DNA of 64,000 bases from Kitasatospora atroaurantiaca (GCF_007828955.1 NZ_VIVR01000001.1:1922001-1986000); one strand, 5' to 3'; positions 34,092-43,047 are shown, counted from the stretch's first letter. Numbers and translations are program-made. The notes: generated from the letters alone by a model not told the origin.

Positions 34092-35185
34092 CTACGGCGT
34101 CACCGGGCCGGGCCCGGCGGCGGCGAGCAGTTCGGGCAGCGTGCCGTCGAATTCCGGGAGGAGCTCGGCCAGTCTGCGCCAGAAGCCCGGGGCCGCGCCC
34201 ACGGCGGCCTCCTCGGCCAGGTCGGCGCAGAGGTCGGCCCAGGCGTCGCGGGCCGGGGAGCTCCCGGGCAGGCCGCGCCCGTGGCCGAGGGCCTCATGGG
34301 CCGGGCGGATCGCGGTGAGCACCGTCCTGTCGTCGAGGACCTTCGCGGTTCGGACACGGTCGATCACGATCCGCGGGACCGCCGGGTCGGCGATGCTCGC
34401 GAGCGCCGTACGGGCGGCCGCCGGGCTCTGGGCGGACAGCCAGAACAGCTGGTCGGGCGGCAGCGCACCGGCCAGGGCGTCGGGGAAGCCGGGGCGGGCG
34501 GCCAGCGCGCACAGGACCGGCCCGGGCAGCGGCTCGGCCGCGTGGGCGCGGACCAGCTCGGGCCAGGGCGGCGCCGCGGTGTCGCCGTACGCAGCGTCCA
34601 GGACGGCCTGGGCCTCGACCGGCCCAAGGCAGCGGCGCAGCGCGGCGACCGGGTCCGCCAAAGCGGGCCGTGGCGGCCTGTGGCGGGCGAGCAGACGGCG
34701 CAGACCGACGTCGTGGTGCGCCGAGTGATCGGTGTCCCGGTCGAGGCGTTCGTGCAGGCCGTACAGCCAGGCGCGGACCGCGCCGGTGCGGAGGAAGGTC
34801 TGGAACGCCCAGCCCGCGAACAGCTCGCGCGGTGGGACGCCCGCCTGCTGGAGACGGTCGAGGATCAGGTGCACCGGGTACTCCCGGGCCGGTAGCCGCA
34901 GCACGCCCTCGGCCGCGCGGGCGGGAGGATCGCGTCGCCGTCCAGCACCGGGCCGGCCGCGCGCAGCGCGCCGATCCGGTCCTCCGCGCCGTCGGCCGGG
35001 TCCGCCGTCCGGCGGCGGCGCATCTTCGGGTGCACGTCGGCCGCGGCCGCGAGCAGGTCGCCCAGCTCGGCGAACGCCCGGTAGCGCAGGTCCGGCGGCA
35101 TCAGCGACGCGACCCACTCGACCACCATCGCGCCGTACACGGCACGCTGCTCCGCGCCGTGCCTGCCCGGCGACCACACCCCCAT
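34092..35185 (-). pseudogene. Conserved hypothetical protein split by a frameshift
   Basis: The N-terminal part starts at ATG 35185 (MGVWSPGRHGAEQRAVYG), includes MVVEWVASLMPPDLRYRAFAEL, and meets a stop at 34865. The continuation is in another frame from about 34925 down to 34092 (GVLRLPAREYPVHLILDRL to the end). Both parts have normal codon use and meet at DAILPPAR/AEGVLRLP, so one base appears lost near 34918-34925. Restored, the protein would be about 364 residues, helical and Ala/Leu-rich. Either a true pseudogene or a sequencing error in a GC-only run is possible. The function is unknown. Confidence 0.65.
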
Positions 35186-35322
35186 GCTGCCCCCCGCTCG
35201 GTTCCCCGGCGCCGATCGTAGCCCCGGCCCCCGCCCCGGCCGGAGCCATTGGACCTTCGGCTCTGTCCGAGGGACTTTCGAGGGAGGTCTTGCCACCTGA
35301 CGGGACGAGCCCCTGAAAGATC

Positions 35323-35357
35323 GGAAAGGGCCTCCGACGCAGTCGGAGGCCCTTTCC
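35323..35357 (-). terminator. rnpB terminator
   Basis: Perfect 16-bp arms (35323-35338 and 35342-35357) with a 3-base loop, 20 bp beyond the RNase P RNA 3' end. Confidence 0.85.
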
Positions 35358-35376
35358 GGGAAGAAGTCCCAGGTGG

Positions 35377-35788
35377 GGGCGGACGAGGCGGCCTGTACGC
35401 CGGGTTCTGTCTCCCGGGTTGCTTGCGCGGCCCGGGGAGGCGGCCATCCATCTAGGGCTGCCGTTGCCGACAGCCTCGTGCGGTCTACCCGCGGACTCGG
35501 GCGAGCAGCCCTCGAACATCCGCGCACGGCGCCCGAGGGCGCCGATCTTGACCTTGCTCCGAGTGGGGTTTACCGAGCCGGCCGAGTCACCTCGGTCGCT
35601 GGTGGTCTCTTACACCACCGTTTCACCCTTACCTGCGGCCGAAGCCGCCGGCGGTCTGTTTTCTGTGGCACTGTCCCGCGGGTCACCCCGGGTGGGCGTT
35701 ACCCACCACCCTGCTCTGTGGAGCCCGGACGTTCCTCGGCGAGCCCCCGAAGGGACCCGACGCGACCGCCCGGCCGGCTCGTCCGCCG
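35377..35788 (-). ncRNA. rnpB: RNase P RNA, bacterial class A
   Basis: About 410 nt. On the minus strand the conserved core elements are visible in order: GAGGAACGTCCGGGCT near the 5' end (P4 5' strand), CACAGAAAACAGACCG (the CR-I-like ACAGAAA), GGTAAGGGTGAAACGGTGG, and near the 3' end AGACAGAACCCGGCGTACAG, which closes P4. The two ends pair (GCGGACGAG with its partner) as helix P1/P2. This is the catalytic RNA that matures tRNA 5' ends. Open frames crossing the region are spurious. Confidence 0.95.
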
Positions 35789-35796
35789 TACTGGTC

Positions 35797-35802
35797 ATCG
35801 TA
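35797..35802 (-). promoter_or_regulatory. Probable rnpB -10 box
   Basis: TACGAT on the minus strand lies about 9 bp before the RNA 5' end. The -35 is not obvious. Confidence 0.4.
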
Positions 35803-35830
35803 GCCGCTCGGCGGGTGCATCCCGTACCGG

Positions 35831-37279
35831 CTAGGCGGGCTGGCGGCTGCGCTCCGGGTCGATGCGGAGGGCGACCGCGAAGGCCGTACGGGCCGCCCAG
35901 GCCGTGGTGGTGACCAGTCCGAGGAGCAGGACGACCACGCCGAGGCCCGTCATGATCCACCAGCCGCCGTGGCTCGCCTGCGCGAAGCCGGTGGCCATCG
36001 GGCCGGTCACGGCCGTGGTGACGACGGTGCCCAACACGGCGACGCCGAGCGACTGGCCGACCTGACGGCTCGTCGAGGCCACTGCGGCCGCCACCCCGGC
36101 GCGGGAGTTCGGCATCCCGGAGACGGCCGCGTTGGTGATCGGCGCGTTCACCGTCCCGAAGCCCAGCCCGAAGAGCGCGTACGCGAGCAGGAGCAGCCCG
36201 GCCGGGGAGTCGGTGGCGAGCCGGGTGAGCAGGAGGCCGCTGGCGGCGAGCGCCGCGCCCGCGACCAGCAGCGGCCCGCGCGGCCCGCGCCGTCCGACGA
36301 TGCGCCCGGACAGCGGGGCGCAGATCAGCGTCAGTCCCGCCATGGGCAACGTCCAGAGCCCGGCCTCGACGGGGCTGTAGTGGCGGACGTCCTGCAGGTA
36401 GAGGGTGTTGAGGAAGAGGAAGCCGCCGAGCGCGGCGAAAGCGCAGACGGCGGTGAGGGTGGCGCCGGTGAACGGCACGCTGCGGAAGAACCTCGGGTCG
36501 ATGAGGGGCTCGGCGGTGCGCAGCTCCCACCAGGGAAGGGCGAGCAGGGCCGCCGCGGCGACGCCCGCGAGCAGCAGGATCCCCGGCGACGTCCAGCCGT
36601 GCCCCGGGCCCTCGATGATCACGGCGGTGCCGGCGCCGAGCAGCAGCACCATCAGTACCTGGCCGACCGGGTCGAGCCGCCGGGGCCTGGGGGCGCGCGA
36701 CTCGGGAATGTGACGGAACGTCAGGGCGCAGGCGGCCAGGCCCACCGGGACGTTGATCAGGAAGATCGACGGCCACCCCGCGCCGTTCACCAGGAAGCCG
36801 CCGATCAGCGGACCGAGCGCCATGCTTATCCCGACCACGCCGCCCCAGACGCCGATCGCCTGGGCGCGCTCACGCGGGTCGGTGAAGGTGTTGGTGATGA
36901 TCGACATCGCGACGGGGTTCAGCATCGATCCGCCCACCGCCTGCAGCGCCCGGAAGGCGATCAGCCACTCCAGGCTCGGCGCCAGGCTGCACAGCAGCGA
37001 GCCGAGGACGAAGAGCAGCAGCCCGGCCCGGAACACGCGCCGACGGCCGATCCGGTCGGCGACCGAACCGGAGAGGATCAGCAGCGAGGCGAGCACCAGC
37101 GTGTACGCGTCGATGATCCACTGCAGCCCGGAGGCGGGGGCGTGGAGCTCCTGCTGGATCGACGGCAGCGCGATGTTCACCACGGTGTTGTCCAGGCCGA
37201 CGATGAACAGGCTGAGGCAGCAGATCGCGAGGACCAGCAGCCGCCGCCGGCGGGTGGACGGTGCTGTCGGTTCGCTCAC
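35831..37279 (-). CDS. MFS drug exporter, DHA2 (EmrB/QacA) family
   Basis: 482 residues from a GTG, with about 14 hydrophobic segments. Early NTVVNIALPSIQQEL and WIIDAYTLVLASLLILSGSVADRIGRRR match motifs D1 and A of the 14-helix DHA2 family, and GPLIGGFLVNGAGWPSIFLINVPVG matches motif C of antiporters. It exports drugs or metabolites in exchange for protons. It ends 43 bp before rnpB on the same strand. Confidence 0.9.
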   Translation of the reverse strand: MSEPTAPSTRRRRLLVLAICCLSLFIVGLDNTVVNIALPSIQQELHAPASGLQWIIDAYTLVLASLLILSGSVADRIGRRRVFRAGLLLFVLGSLLCSLAPSLEWLIAFRALQAVGGSMLNPVAMSIITNTFTDPRERAQAIGVWGGVVGISMALGPLIGGFLVNGAGWPSIFLINVPVGLAACALTFRHIPESRAPRPRRLDPVGQVLMVLLLGAGTAVIIEGPGHGWTSPGILLLAGVAAAALLALPWWELRTAEPLIDPRFFRSVPFTGATLTAVCAFAALGGFLFLNTLYLQDVRHYSPVEAGLWTLPMAGLTLICAPLSGRIVGRRGPRGPLLVAGAALAASGLLLTRLATDSPAGLLLLAYALFGLGFGTVNAPITNAAVSGMPNSRAGVAAAVASTSRQVGQSLGVAVLGTVVTTAVTGPMATGFAQASHGGWWIMTGLGVVVLLLGLVTTTAWAARTAFAVALRIDPERSRQPA

Positions 37280-37291
37280 CGACAGATCATC

Positions 37292-38737
37292 TCAGACGGG
37301 CGCGAAGCGGACCGTCCGGGTGGCCGGGTCCGCTTTGGTCAGGCGGACGCGGATCCGTTCGCCGAGCGGGAGTTCGGTGGTGCCGTCGCACTTGGCGACC
37401 ACGGCCGGCTCGCGCAGCTGGACAGTGCCGTTGACGGGCTTGCGCTCGTCGATGTCGATCACCACGGCGTCGAAGCGCTCGCCCTCGCGTCCGCGCAGCA
37501 GCTCGGCCTCGACCAGGTCGACGCAGGCCCGCTCGACCTCGTGCGCCCGGCGGTCACCGCTCTCCATCAGCGCGGGGACACCCAGCAGCGCCTCGCTCAC
37601 CCACAGCGGGATGTCGGCTCCCCCGGCGATCGCCACACAGATCTCCTGCGCGTACCGGTCGGCCAGCCGGCGCAGCGGCGCGGTGCAGTGCGCGTACGGC
37701 GCGGCGAGGGCGGCGTGCCCGGGGTCGGCCGGGGGCAGCACGCCCCGGGCGGTGTCGAAGGCGTGGTAGCCGGCGCCGCGCAGCAGGCCGGTGCACTCGT
37801 TGAGGAAGGCGGCGTTGTTGGCGCGCGCGGGGTCGAGCGAGCGGATCAACTCCGGGTACGGCATGGCGTCCGGCCAGTCCACCTCCAGCGCCCGGGCGAC
37901 GCGGCGCAGCCGGGCGTACGCGGACTCGGGTGCGCCGGGGAGGGTGCGGAGCAGACCGACTCCGGCGTCGAGCATCAGGTCGGCCGCGGCCATGCCGGTG
38001 AGCAGGGAGATCTGGGCGTTCCAGCCGTCGGCGGGACGCGGGGCGCGGTAGGCGAGCCGGTAGCCGCCGTCGACGGGCTCGACCTCCTGCTCGGGGATGG
38101 GCAGGCTGACGCCGCCGCGGGCCTGTTCCTGGGCCTCGCGCAGTCGGCCGATCTCGGCGAGGAGCCGGAGCTGCTCGTCGGCCGCACCGGCGTCGAGTAC
38201 GCCCTGGACGCCCTCGTAGTCGAGGCGGCGGCGCGATCGGACCTGGGCGCGCCGGACGTCGGCGAGCACGACGGCACCGTCCGCATCCAGGTCGATCTGC
38301 CAGAGCAGGGCCGGGCGCAGCTCGCCCGGGAGCAGGCTGGCGGCGGCCTCGGACAGCCGGGCGGGGTGGAGCGGGATGCGGGTGTCCGGGAAGTAGAGGG
38401 TCTGGACCCGGCGGTGGGACTCGGTGTCGATCGCGCCGCCGGGGCGGACGAAGGCGGCCACGTCGGCGATGGCGTAGTGGACCCGGTAGCCGCTGTCGCG
38501 CCGGGTGAGGTGCATGGCCTGGTCGAGGTCCATGGAACCGGGCGGGTCGAGGGTGAACAGCGGCAGGTCGGTGGCATCGAACTCGGGCAGCCTGGGCACG
38601 CCGGCCGCCCGGTCGGCCTCGGCGAGCACCTCGTCGGGCCAGTCGGCCCGGAGTTCCAGACGGGTGCGCAGCTCGGCGAGCTCGGCGTTGATCCGGGCGG
38701 TGTCGGCGGCTCTGACGCTCAGGTGTCGGCGCGGCAT
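37292..38737 (-). CDS. RNB-domain ribonuclease (RNase II/R family)
   Basis: 481 residues. The RNB catalytic core starts LPLFTLDPPGSMDLDQAMHL, with the Mg-binding aspartates, and continues YRVHYAIADVAAFV, YFPDTRIPLHPARLSEAAASLLPGE and YAHCTAPLRRLADRYAQ, all RNase II/R hallmarks. N-terminal cold-shock domains are lacking and the C-terminus is short, as in the compact actinobacterial form. It degrades RNA 3' to 5'. The frame is open far upstream, but ATG 38737 (MPRRHLSVR) is the family start. It lies 12 bp from the MFS gene. Confidence 0.92.
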   Translation of the reverse strand: MPRRHLSVRAADTARINAELAELRTRLELRADWPDEVLAEADRAAGVPRLPEFDATDLPLFTLDPPGSMDLDQAMHLTRRDSGYRVHYAIADVAAFVRPGGAIDTESHRRVQTLYFPDTRIPLHPARLSEAAASLLPGELRPALLWQIDLDADGAVVLADVRRAQVRSRRRLDYEGVQGVLDAGAADEQLRLLAEIGRLREAQEQARGGVSLPIPEQEVEPVDGGYRLAYRAPRPADGWNAQISLLTGMAAADLMLDAGVGLLRTLPGAPESAYARLRRVARALEVDWPDAMPYPELIRSLDPARANNAAFLNECTGLLRGAGYHAFDTARGVLPPADPGHAALAAPYAHCTAPLRRLADRYAQEICVAIAGGADIPLWVSEALLGVPALMESGDRRAHEVERACVDLVEAELLRGREGERFDAVVIDIDERKPVNGTVQLREPAVVAKCDGTTELPLGERIRVRLTKADPATRTVRFAPV

Positions 38738-38831
38738 GGTCGCAGCGTACGGCGGGGCGGGGCGGGTGGCCTGCTGGGCCGGGCCGTAGGGTGATCGTGG
38801 CGAACCGGGTTTCTGCGGAGGGGGGTTGACC

Positions 38832-39374
38832 ATGAGTGCGATCGACGTGAGCGTGATCGGCACGAGTGCGGTCAGGGCCGGTGCGGTCAACGCGAGTGCG
38901 GTCAGGACGAGTCCGGTCGGGGCGAGTGCGCTCAGGGCGACCGGCGCGGTGGTGGCGGGGGCTCTGGGGGCGATCGGGGTGCTGCACGCGGCGTGGATGC
39001 GGACGCAGTGGCCGTTGAGCAGCCCGGCGGAGTTCGCGGACGCCGTGGTCGGGGTCGGCGTGGACCGGCTGCCGACACCGGCGATGTGTGCGGAGGTGGC
39101 GGTGGCGCTGGGCGCGGCCTCGTACCTGGTGGGTGCCCGCGCGGGGGTGCTGCCGGCAGCCGGACCGCGTCGCCTGCGAGCAGTGGGTACGGGCGCGGTG
39201 GCGGGGGTGCTGCTGGCGCGGGGTGTGGGCGGTCTGCTGCTGTTCGGCCCGGAGGGGTCCGGGCGGCGGATCACGCGGACGGAGCGCTTCGCGCGGCTGG
39301 ACCGGCGGTACTACTCGCCGCTGTGCCTCGCCCTGGGGGCGGGGGCCGCGGTGGTGGCGGCCGGGGGCGAGTGA
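38832..39374 (+). CDS. DUF3995-type membrane protein with a 5-residue N-terminal repeat
   Basis: 180 residues with four hydrophobic segments after residue 35 (VVAGALGAIGVLHAAWM first), a PTPAMCAEVAVALGAASYLVGA segment and FARLDRRYYSPLCLALGAGAA, the DUF3995 pattern. The N-terminal 35 residues are a degenerate repeat of the form SAVRA/GAVNA, encoded by 15-bp DNA repeats. The ATG at 38832 is used; a TTG lies 6 bp upstream. The function is unknown. Confidence 0.78.
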   Translation: MSAIDVSVIGTSAVRAGAVNASAVRTSPVGASALRATGAVVAGALGAIGVLHAAWMRTQWPLSSPAEFADAVVGVGVDRLPTPAMCAEVAVALGAASYLVGARAGVLPAAGPRRLRAVGTGAVAGVLLARGVGGLLLFGPEGSGRRITRTERFARLDRRYYSPLCLALGAGAAVVAAGGE

Positions 39375-39424
39375 GGGCTCCGGCGGCTGTGGCCGGATCA
39401 GGCCCGGGACCGGGCGGTCGCGGG

Positions 39425-39430
39425 TAGGGT
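39425..39430 (+). promoter_or_regulatory. -10 box of the methyltransferase gene
   Basis: TAGGGT lies eight bases before the GTG start at 39439, again consistent with a leaderless mRNA. Confidence 0.45.
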
Positions 39431-39438
39431 GCTCGACC

Positions 39439-40101
39439 GTGACCGAACCGGACTTCCTGAGCATGACCCGGGCCTCCTACGACGCCGTGGCCGCCGACTA
39501 CGCCGGACGCTTCCGTGACGAACTGGGGGCCAAGCCGCTGGAGCGGGCGATGCTCGCCGGGTTCGCCGAACTCGTGCTGGCCGCCGGTGCCGGACCGGTC
39601 GCCGACGTCGGCTGCGGTACCGGCCGAGTGACGGCGCATCTGGACGGCCTGGGCCTGTCGGTGTTCGGGATCGACCTGTCGCCGCAGATGATCGCGGTGG
39701 CCCGGCAGGCGCACCCGGGTCTGCGGTTCGACGTGGGTTCGATGCTGGCACTGGACCTGCCGGACGGCTCCCTCGGCGGCCTCATGGCCTGGTACTCGAT
39801 CATCCATGTCCCGGACGAGCGGCTGCCGGAGGTCTTCGCCGAATTCCACCGGGTGCTGGCTCCGGGCGGCTACGTGCAGCTCGCCTTCCAGGTCGGCGAG
39901 GAGCCGTGGCACGTGACGGAGGCGTTCGGTCACGCGATCTCGCTCGACTTCCATCGGCGGCAGCCGGACCGGGTCGCCGAGCTGCTGAGCGAGGCCGGGC
40001 TGGCCGTGCGGGCTCGGCTGCTGCGCGAGCGCGACGTCGACGGCGAGTTTCCGGAGAGGACGCCGCAGGCCTTTCTGCTGGCGCGCAAGCAGCCTCGGTG
40101 A
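39439..40101 (+). CDS. Class I SAM-dependent methyltransferase
   Basis: 220 residues from a GTG. Motif I VADVGCGTGRVTAHL near residue 55, GIDLSPQMIAVARQ for motif II, and GGLMAWYSIIHVP, FHRVLAPGGYVQLAF for post-I motifs. The substrate is not apparent. The upstream TAGGGT supports the GTG start. Confidence 0.87.
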   Translation: MTEPDFLSMTRASYDAVAADYAGRFRDELGAKPLERAMLAGFAELVLAAGAGPVADVGCGTGRVTAHLDGLGLSVFGIDLSPQMIAVARQAHPGLRFDVGSMLALDLPDGSLGGLMAWYSIIHVPDERLPEVFAEFHRVLAPGGYVQLAFQVGEEPWHVTEAFGHAISLDFHRRQPDRVAELLSEAGLAVRARLLRERDVDGEFPERTPQAFLLARKQPR

Positions 40102-40151
40102 CCCCGGGCGGGGGGTGCGTGAGGGCGGGGGTGCGGGAGGGGGCGCGTAAA

Positions 40152-40171
40152 GTGGCAGCGTTCGCTGCCAC
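40152..40171. promoter_or_regulatory. Perfect 9-bp inverted repeat before yaaA
   Basis: GTGGCAGCG-TT-CGCTGCCAC ends 20 bp before the yaaA GTG. It could be an operator or a terminator of the methyltransferase gene; there is no T-run, which favours an operator. Confidence 0.45.
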
Positions 40172-40191
40172 AAAGTGTTGAGGAGTGCGCT

Positions 40192-40989
40192 GTGCTGGTG
40201 CTGTTGCCGCCGTCGGAGGGCAAGGCCCCGTCCGAGGCCGGGGTGCCGCTGGCGCTCGGGGAGCTCTCGCTGCCCGGGCTGTCCGCGGCTCGGGAGACGG
40301 TGCTGAGCACGCTGGTCGAGCTGTGCTCGGGCGACGTGGACACGGCGCAGCAGGTGCTCGGACTGAGCAAGGGGCTGCGCGGCGAGGTGGCCCGCAACGC
40401 CGGGCTGCGGACGGCCGGGGCGCTGCCGGCGGGCGAGGTGTACACCGGGGTGCTGTTCGACGCGCTGGGGCTGGCAAAGCTGGACGAGGCCGCGTACGAG
40501 CGGGCGGAGCGGTCGCTGCTGGTGTTCTCGGGCCTGTGGGGTGCGGTGCGGATCGGCGACCGGATTCCGCCGTACCGCTGCTCGATGGGGGTGAAGCTGC
40601 CGCCGCTGGGCGCGCTCGGGGCGTACTGGCGGCGGGAGATGGAGTCGGTGCTGCCGGGCATCGCCGACGGGCTGGTGCTGGATCTGCGGAGCTCCGCGTA
40701 CGCGGCCGCCTGGAAGCCGTCGGGTGAGGTGGCGGCGCGTACGGCGACCGTGCGGGTGCTGCAGGAGCGCGAGGTGGACGGGGTGCTGAAGCGCTCGGTG
40801 GTGAGCCACTTCAACAAGGCGACGAAGGGGCGGCTGGTGCGTGACCTGCTGATCGCGGGGGCGGAGCCGGGTTCGCCGGGTGAGCTGGTGGATGTGCTGC
40901 TGGGGCTGGGGTACCGGGTGGAGGTTTCGGCGGCGGGGTCGGCGCGGAAGCCTTGGCAGCTGGATGTTGTGGTGACGGACGTTCACTGA
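40192..40989 (+). CDS. yaaA: YaaA family (DUF328) peroxide stress protein
   Basis: 265 residues: MLVLLPPSEGKAP start, VYTGVLFDALG, LLVFSGLWGAVRIGDRIPPYRCSMGVKLPPLG, and VVSHFNKATKGRLVRDLL near the end, all characteristic. The Escherichia coli homologue lowers intracellular iron-driven damage under peroxide. The GTG start has GAGGAG upstream. Confidence 0.92.
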   Translation: MLVLLPPSEGKAPSEAGVPLALGELSLPGLSAARETVLSTLVELCSGDVDTAQQVLGLSKGLRGEVARNAGLRTAGALPAGEVYTGVLFDALGLAKLDEAAYERAERSLLVFSGLWGAVRIGDRIPPYRCSMGVKLPPLGALGAYWRREMESVLPGIADGLVLDLRSSAYAAAWKPSGEVAARTATVRVLQEREVDGVLKRSVVSHFNKATKGRLVRDLLIAGAEPGSPGELVDVLLGLGYRVEVSAAGSARKPWQLDVVVTDVH

Positions 40990-41160
40990 CGTCGTTCAGC
41001 TGACCCCGTTCAGCTGACGTCGTTCACTGACGCCGAGCGCGCTGACAGAATCTGAAATCTGTCAGTTGATATCCGACATCTGACGGCGGGCCGGGAATCC
41101 CCGACCCGCCGTCAACTGTCAACCGTCAGCTCTCAGCCGTACGCCAGAAGCCGTCAGCGC
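40981..41160. repeat. Array of CTGAC/GTCAG words between convergent genes
   Basis: About ten CTGAC or GTCAG-type words in 180 bp, starting with four 13-15-bp CGTTCA(G)CTGAC repeats (about 40981-41033). A small 8-bp-arm hairpin lies at 41042-41065. Confidence 0.6.
41081..41114. terminator. Bidirectional hairpin terminator
   Basis: 10-bp arms (41081-41090 and 41105-41114) with an inner GGG/CCC pairing, between convergent yaaA and the RNase H gene. Confidence 0.6.
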
Positions 41161-42299
41161 AAGTGGCTCGTGTCGTTGAGCAACCGCAGCGAGGCGTTCC
41201 CGTCCGCGTAGTACTGGACGGCGCAGAAGGACGCGGCCGACAGCTCCATCCGGTACAGCGAGTCCGGCGGAGCCCCGAGCGCCAGCCGGACCAGCGTCTT
41301 GATCGGGCTGACGTGCGAGACCACCAGCACCGTCTTGCCCGGATGCCTGGCGAGGATCTTGTCGCGGGCGACGCCGATCCGGTGCGTGAGGGTGGTGAAG
41401 CTCTCGCTCCCGCCGGTCGGCTTGGCCTTGGCCGAACGGAGCCAGGCCGCCAGGTCGTCCGGGTGGCGCTCCTGCACCTCGGCGAAGGTCAGCCCCTCCC
41501 AGTCGCCGAAGTCCAGCTCGCGCAGCCCCTCCTCGATCCGCACCTCCAGGCCGAGCCTGATCGCCACCGCCTCGGCGGTCTGCCGGGTGCGCTGCATCGG
41601 GGAGCTGACGATGGCCTGCACGGTGCCGCGCGCGGCGAGCGCCTCGGCGGCCCGGGCCGCCTGCCACTTCCCCTTCTCCGACAGCGCCGGGTCGGTTCCG
41701 CCGCTGCCGGAGAAACGCTTCTCCGGTGTCAGCGGGGTCTCACCGTGGCGGAGGAGGACGAAGGTGGTGGGCGTGCCCAGGTCGGCGGGCGCGGCCCAGC
41801 CGGCCTTGGGCGCGGCCGGCTCGAGCAAGGCCTCCTCGACGGGGGCGGCCGGGACGGGACGGGCCTTCGGCTCCCACTGCCTGCCCGCCTTGCCGGCGTC
41901 CATCGCCTCGTTGGCCAGCCGGTCCGCGTCCTTGTTCTTCTCGCGCGGGATCCAGGTGTACGTCACCTGGGAGCGCGGGAGGACGGTGCGCGCCTCGGCG
42001 GCCAGCGGCTGCATGTCGGGGTGCTTGATCTTCCAGCGGCCCGACATCTGCTCGACGACCAGCTTGGAGTCCATCCGCACGTCGACACCGGCGTCCGGGT
42101 CCAGCTCGTGGGCCGCCCGCAGTCCCGCGATCAGACCCTTGTACTCGGCCACGTTGTTGGTGGCGTGCCCGATGAACTCGGCGGCCTCGGCGATGATCTG
42201 GCCGGTGTCGCCGTCACGGACCACCGCGCCGTAGCCGGCCGGCCCCGGGTTGCCCCGGGACCCCCCGTCCGCCTCGACGATGAACCTCCGCCCCGCCAT
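41154..42299 (-). CDS. Bifunctional RNase H / acid phosphatase
   Basis: 381 residues. The N-terminal half is RNase HI: EADGGSRGNPGPAGYG (catalytic Asp10), NNVAEYKGL (Glu), RMDSKLVVEQM (Asp) and NKDADRLANEA (Asp). After a Pro/Ala linker comes a histidine phosphatase with LLRHGETPLT and VVSHVSPIKTL. The same two-domain arrangement is known in Mycobacterium tuberculosis Rv2228c, whose second half acts on alpha-ribazole phosphate. It heads toward yaaA and is last in a three-gene operon. Confidence 0.93.
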   Translation of the reverse strand: MAGRRFIVEADGGSRGNPGPAGYGAVVRDGDTGQIIAEAAEFIGHATNNVAEYKGLIAGLRAAHELDPDAGVDVRMDSKLVVEQMSGRWKIKHPDMQPLAAEARTVLPRSQVTYTWIPREKNKDADRLANEAMDAGKAGRQWEPKARPVPAAPVEEALLEPAAPKAGWAAPADLGTPTTFVLLRHGETPLTPEKRFSGSGGTDPALSEKGKWQAARAAEALAARGTVQAIVSSPMQRTRQTAEAVAIRLGLEVRIEEGLRELDFGDWEGLTFAEVQERHPDDLAAWLRSAKAKPTGGSESFTTLTHRIGVARDKILARHPGKTVLVVSHVSPIKTLVRLALGAPPDSLYRMELSAASFCAVQYYADGNASLRLLNDTSHLR

Positions 42300-42303
42300 C
42301 GGC

Positions 42304-43047
42304 TCAGACGCCCGAGTCGGCGGTGCGGACGAGGATGCGCCCGCAGTTCTCGCAGCGGACGACCGCGTCCTTGGGCTCGGCCTTGATCGCGTTCAGGTCG
42401 GTGATGGCGAACTCCACCTGGCAGCCCTCGCAGCGCCGCTGGTACAGGCGGGCCGCCCCGACGCCGCCCTGCTGCTCGCGCAGGCGGGTGTACAGCTTCA
42501 GCAGGTCGGCCGGGATGACGGCGACGACGGCCTCACGGTCGCGCTTGACCTTCGCCACCTCGGCGTCGATCTCGGCGAAGGACGCGGCGCGGCGCTCCTC
42601 GGCCTCCTTGAGCACGACGGTGGAGTGGTCCAGACGGGCCGTCAGCTCGGTGACCCGGGTGTTGGCGGACTCCAGGCGCTCCATGACCTCCAGGACGACG
42701 TCCTCCAGGTCGGACTGGCGCTTGGCCAGCGAGCCGATCTCGTGCTGGAGGTTCTCCAGGTCCTTGGGCGAGGTGACCGCTCCGGAGTCCAGCCGCTGCT
42801 GGTTCCGGGCGGAGCGGGCACGGACCTGCTCGACGTCCTGCTCGGCCTTGGTGAGCTCGCGGGTGGTGTCACCGAGCTGGGCGTCGGCGGCGACCACCAG
42901 GGACTTCAGGGCGGTGTGGTCGGCGGTGGCCTTCTCGATCTCGGCGTGCTCGGGCAGGCTGCGGCGCCGGTGGGCCAGCTGGTCGAGGCGGGAGTCGATG
43001 GCCTGCAGGTCGAGCAGGCGGATCTGGTCGGCGGGCGCGGCGTTCAA
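42304..43047 (-). CDS. Coiled-coil protein with C-terminal zinc ribbon
   Basis: 247 residues. A long alpha-helical coiled coil (residues about 5-180, heptad-rich, Glu/Arg/Leu) is followed by a C4 zinc ribbon: CEGCQVEF and CENCGRIL. It corresponds to Rv2229c-type proteins and to the bacterial ribbon proteins that interact with nucleic acid or ribosomes. It sits between the Nif3-like and RNase H genes, the conserved actinobacterial order. Confidence 0.9.
   Translation of the reverse strand: MNAAPADQIRLLDLQAIDSRLDQLAHRRRSLPEHAEIEKATADHTALKSLVVAADAQLGDTTRELTKAEQDVEQVRARSARNQQRLDSGAVTSPKDLENLQHEIGSLAKRQSDLEDVVLEVMERLESANTRVTELTARLDHSTVVLKEAEERRAASFAEIDAEVAKVKRDREAVVAVIPADLLKLYTRLREQQGGVGAARLYQRRCEGCQVEFAITDLNAIKAEPKDAVVRCENCGRILVRTADSGV

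Noticed and set aside
35373..35913. Open frames on both strands across the RNase P RNA
   Set aside because: The stretch is rnpB by its conserved core elements; the frames are by-products of GC-rich sequence.
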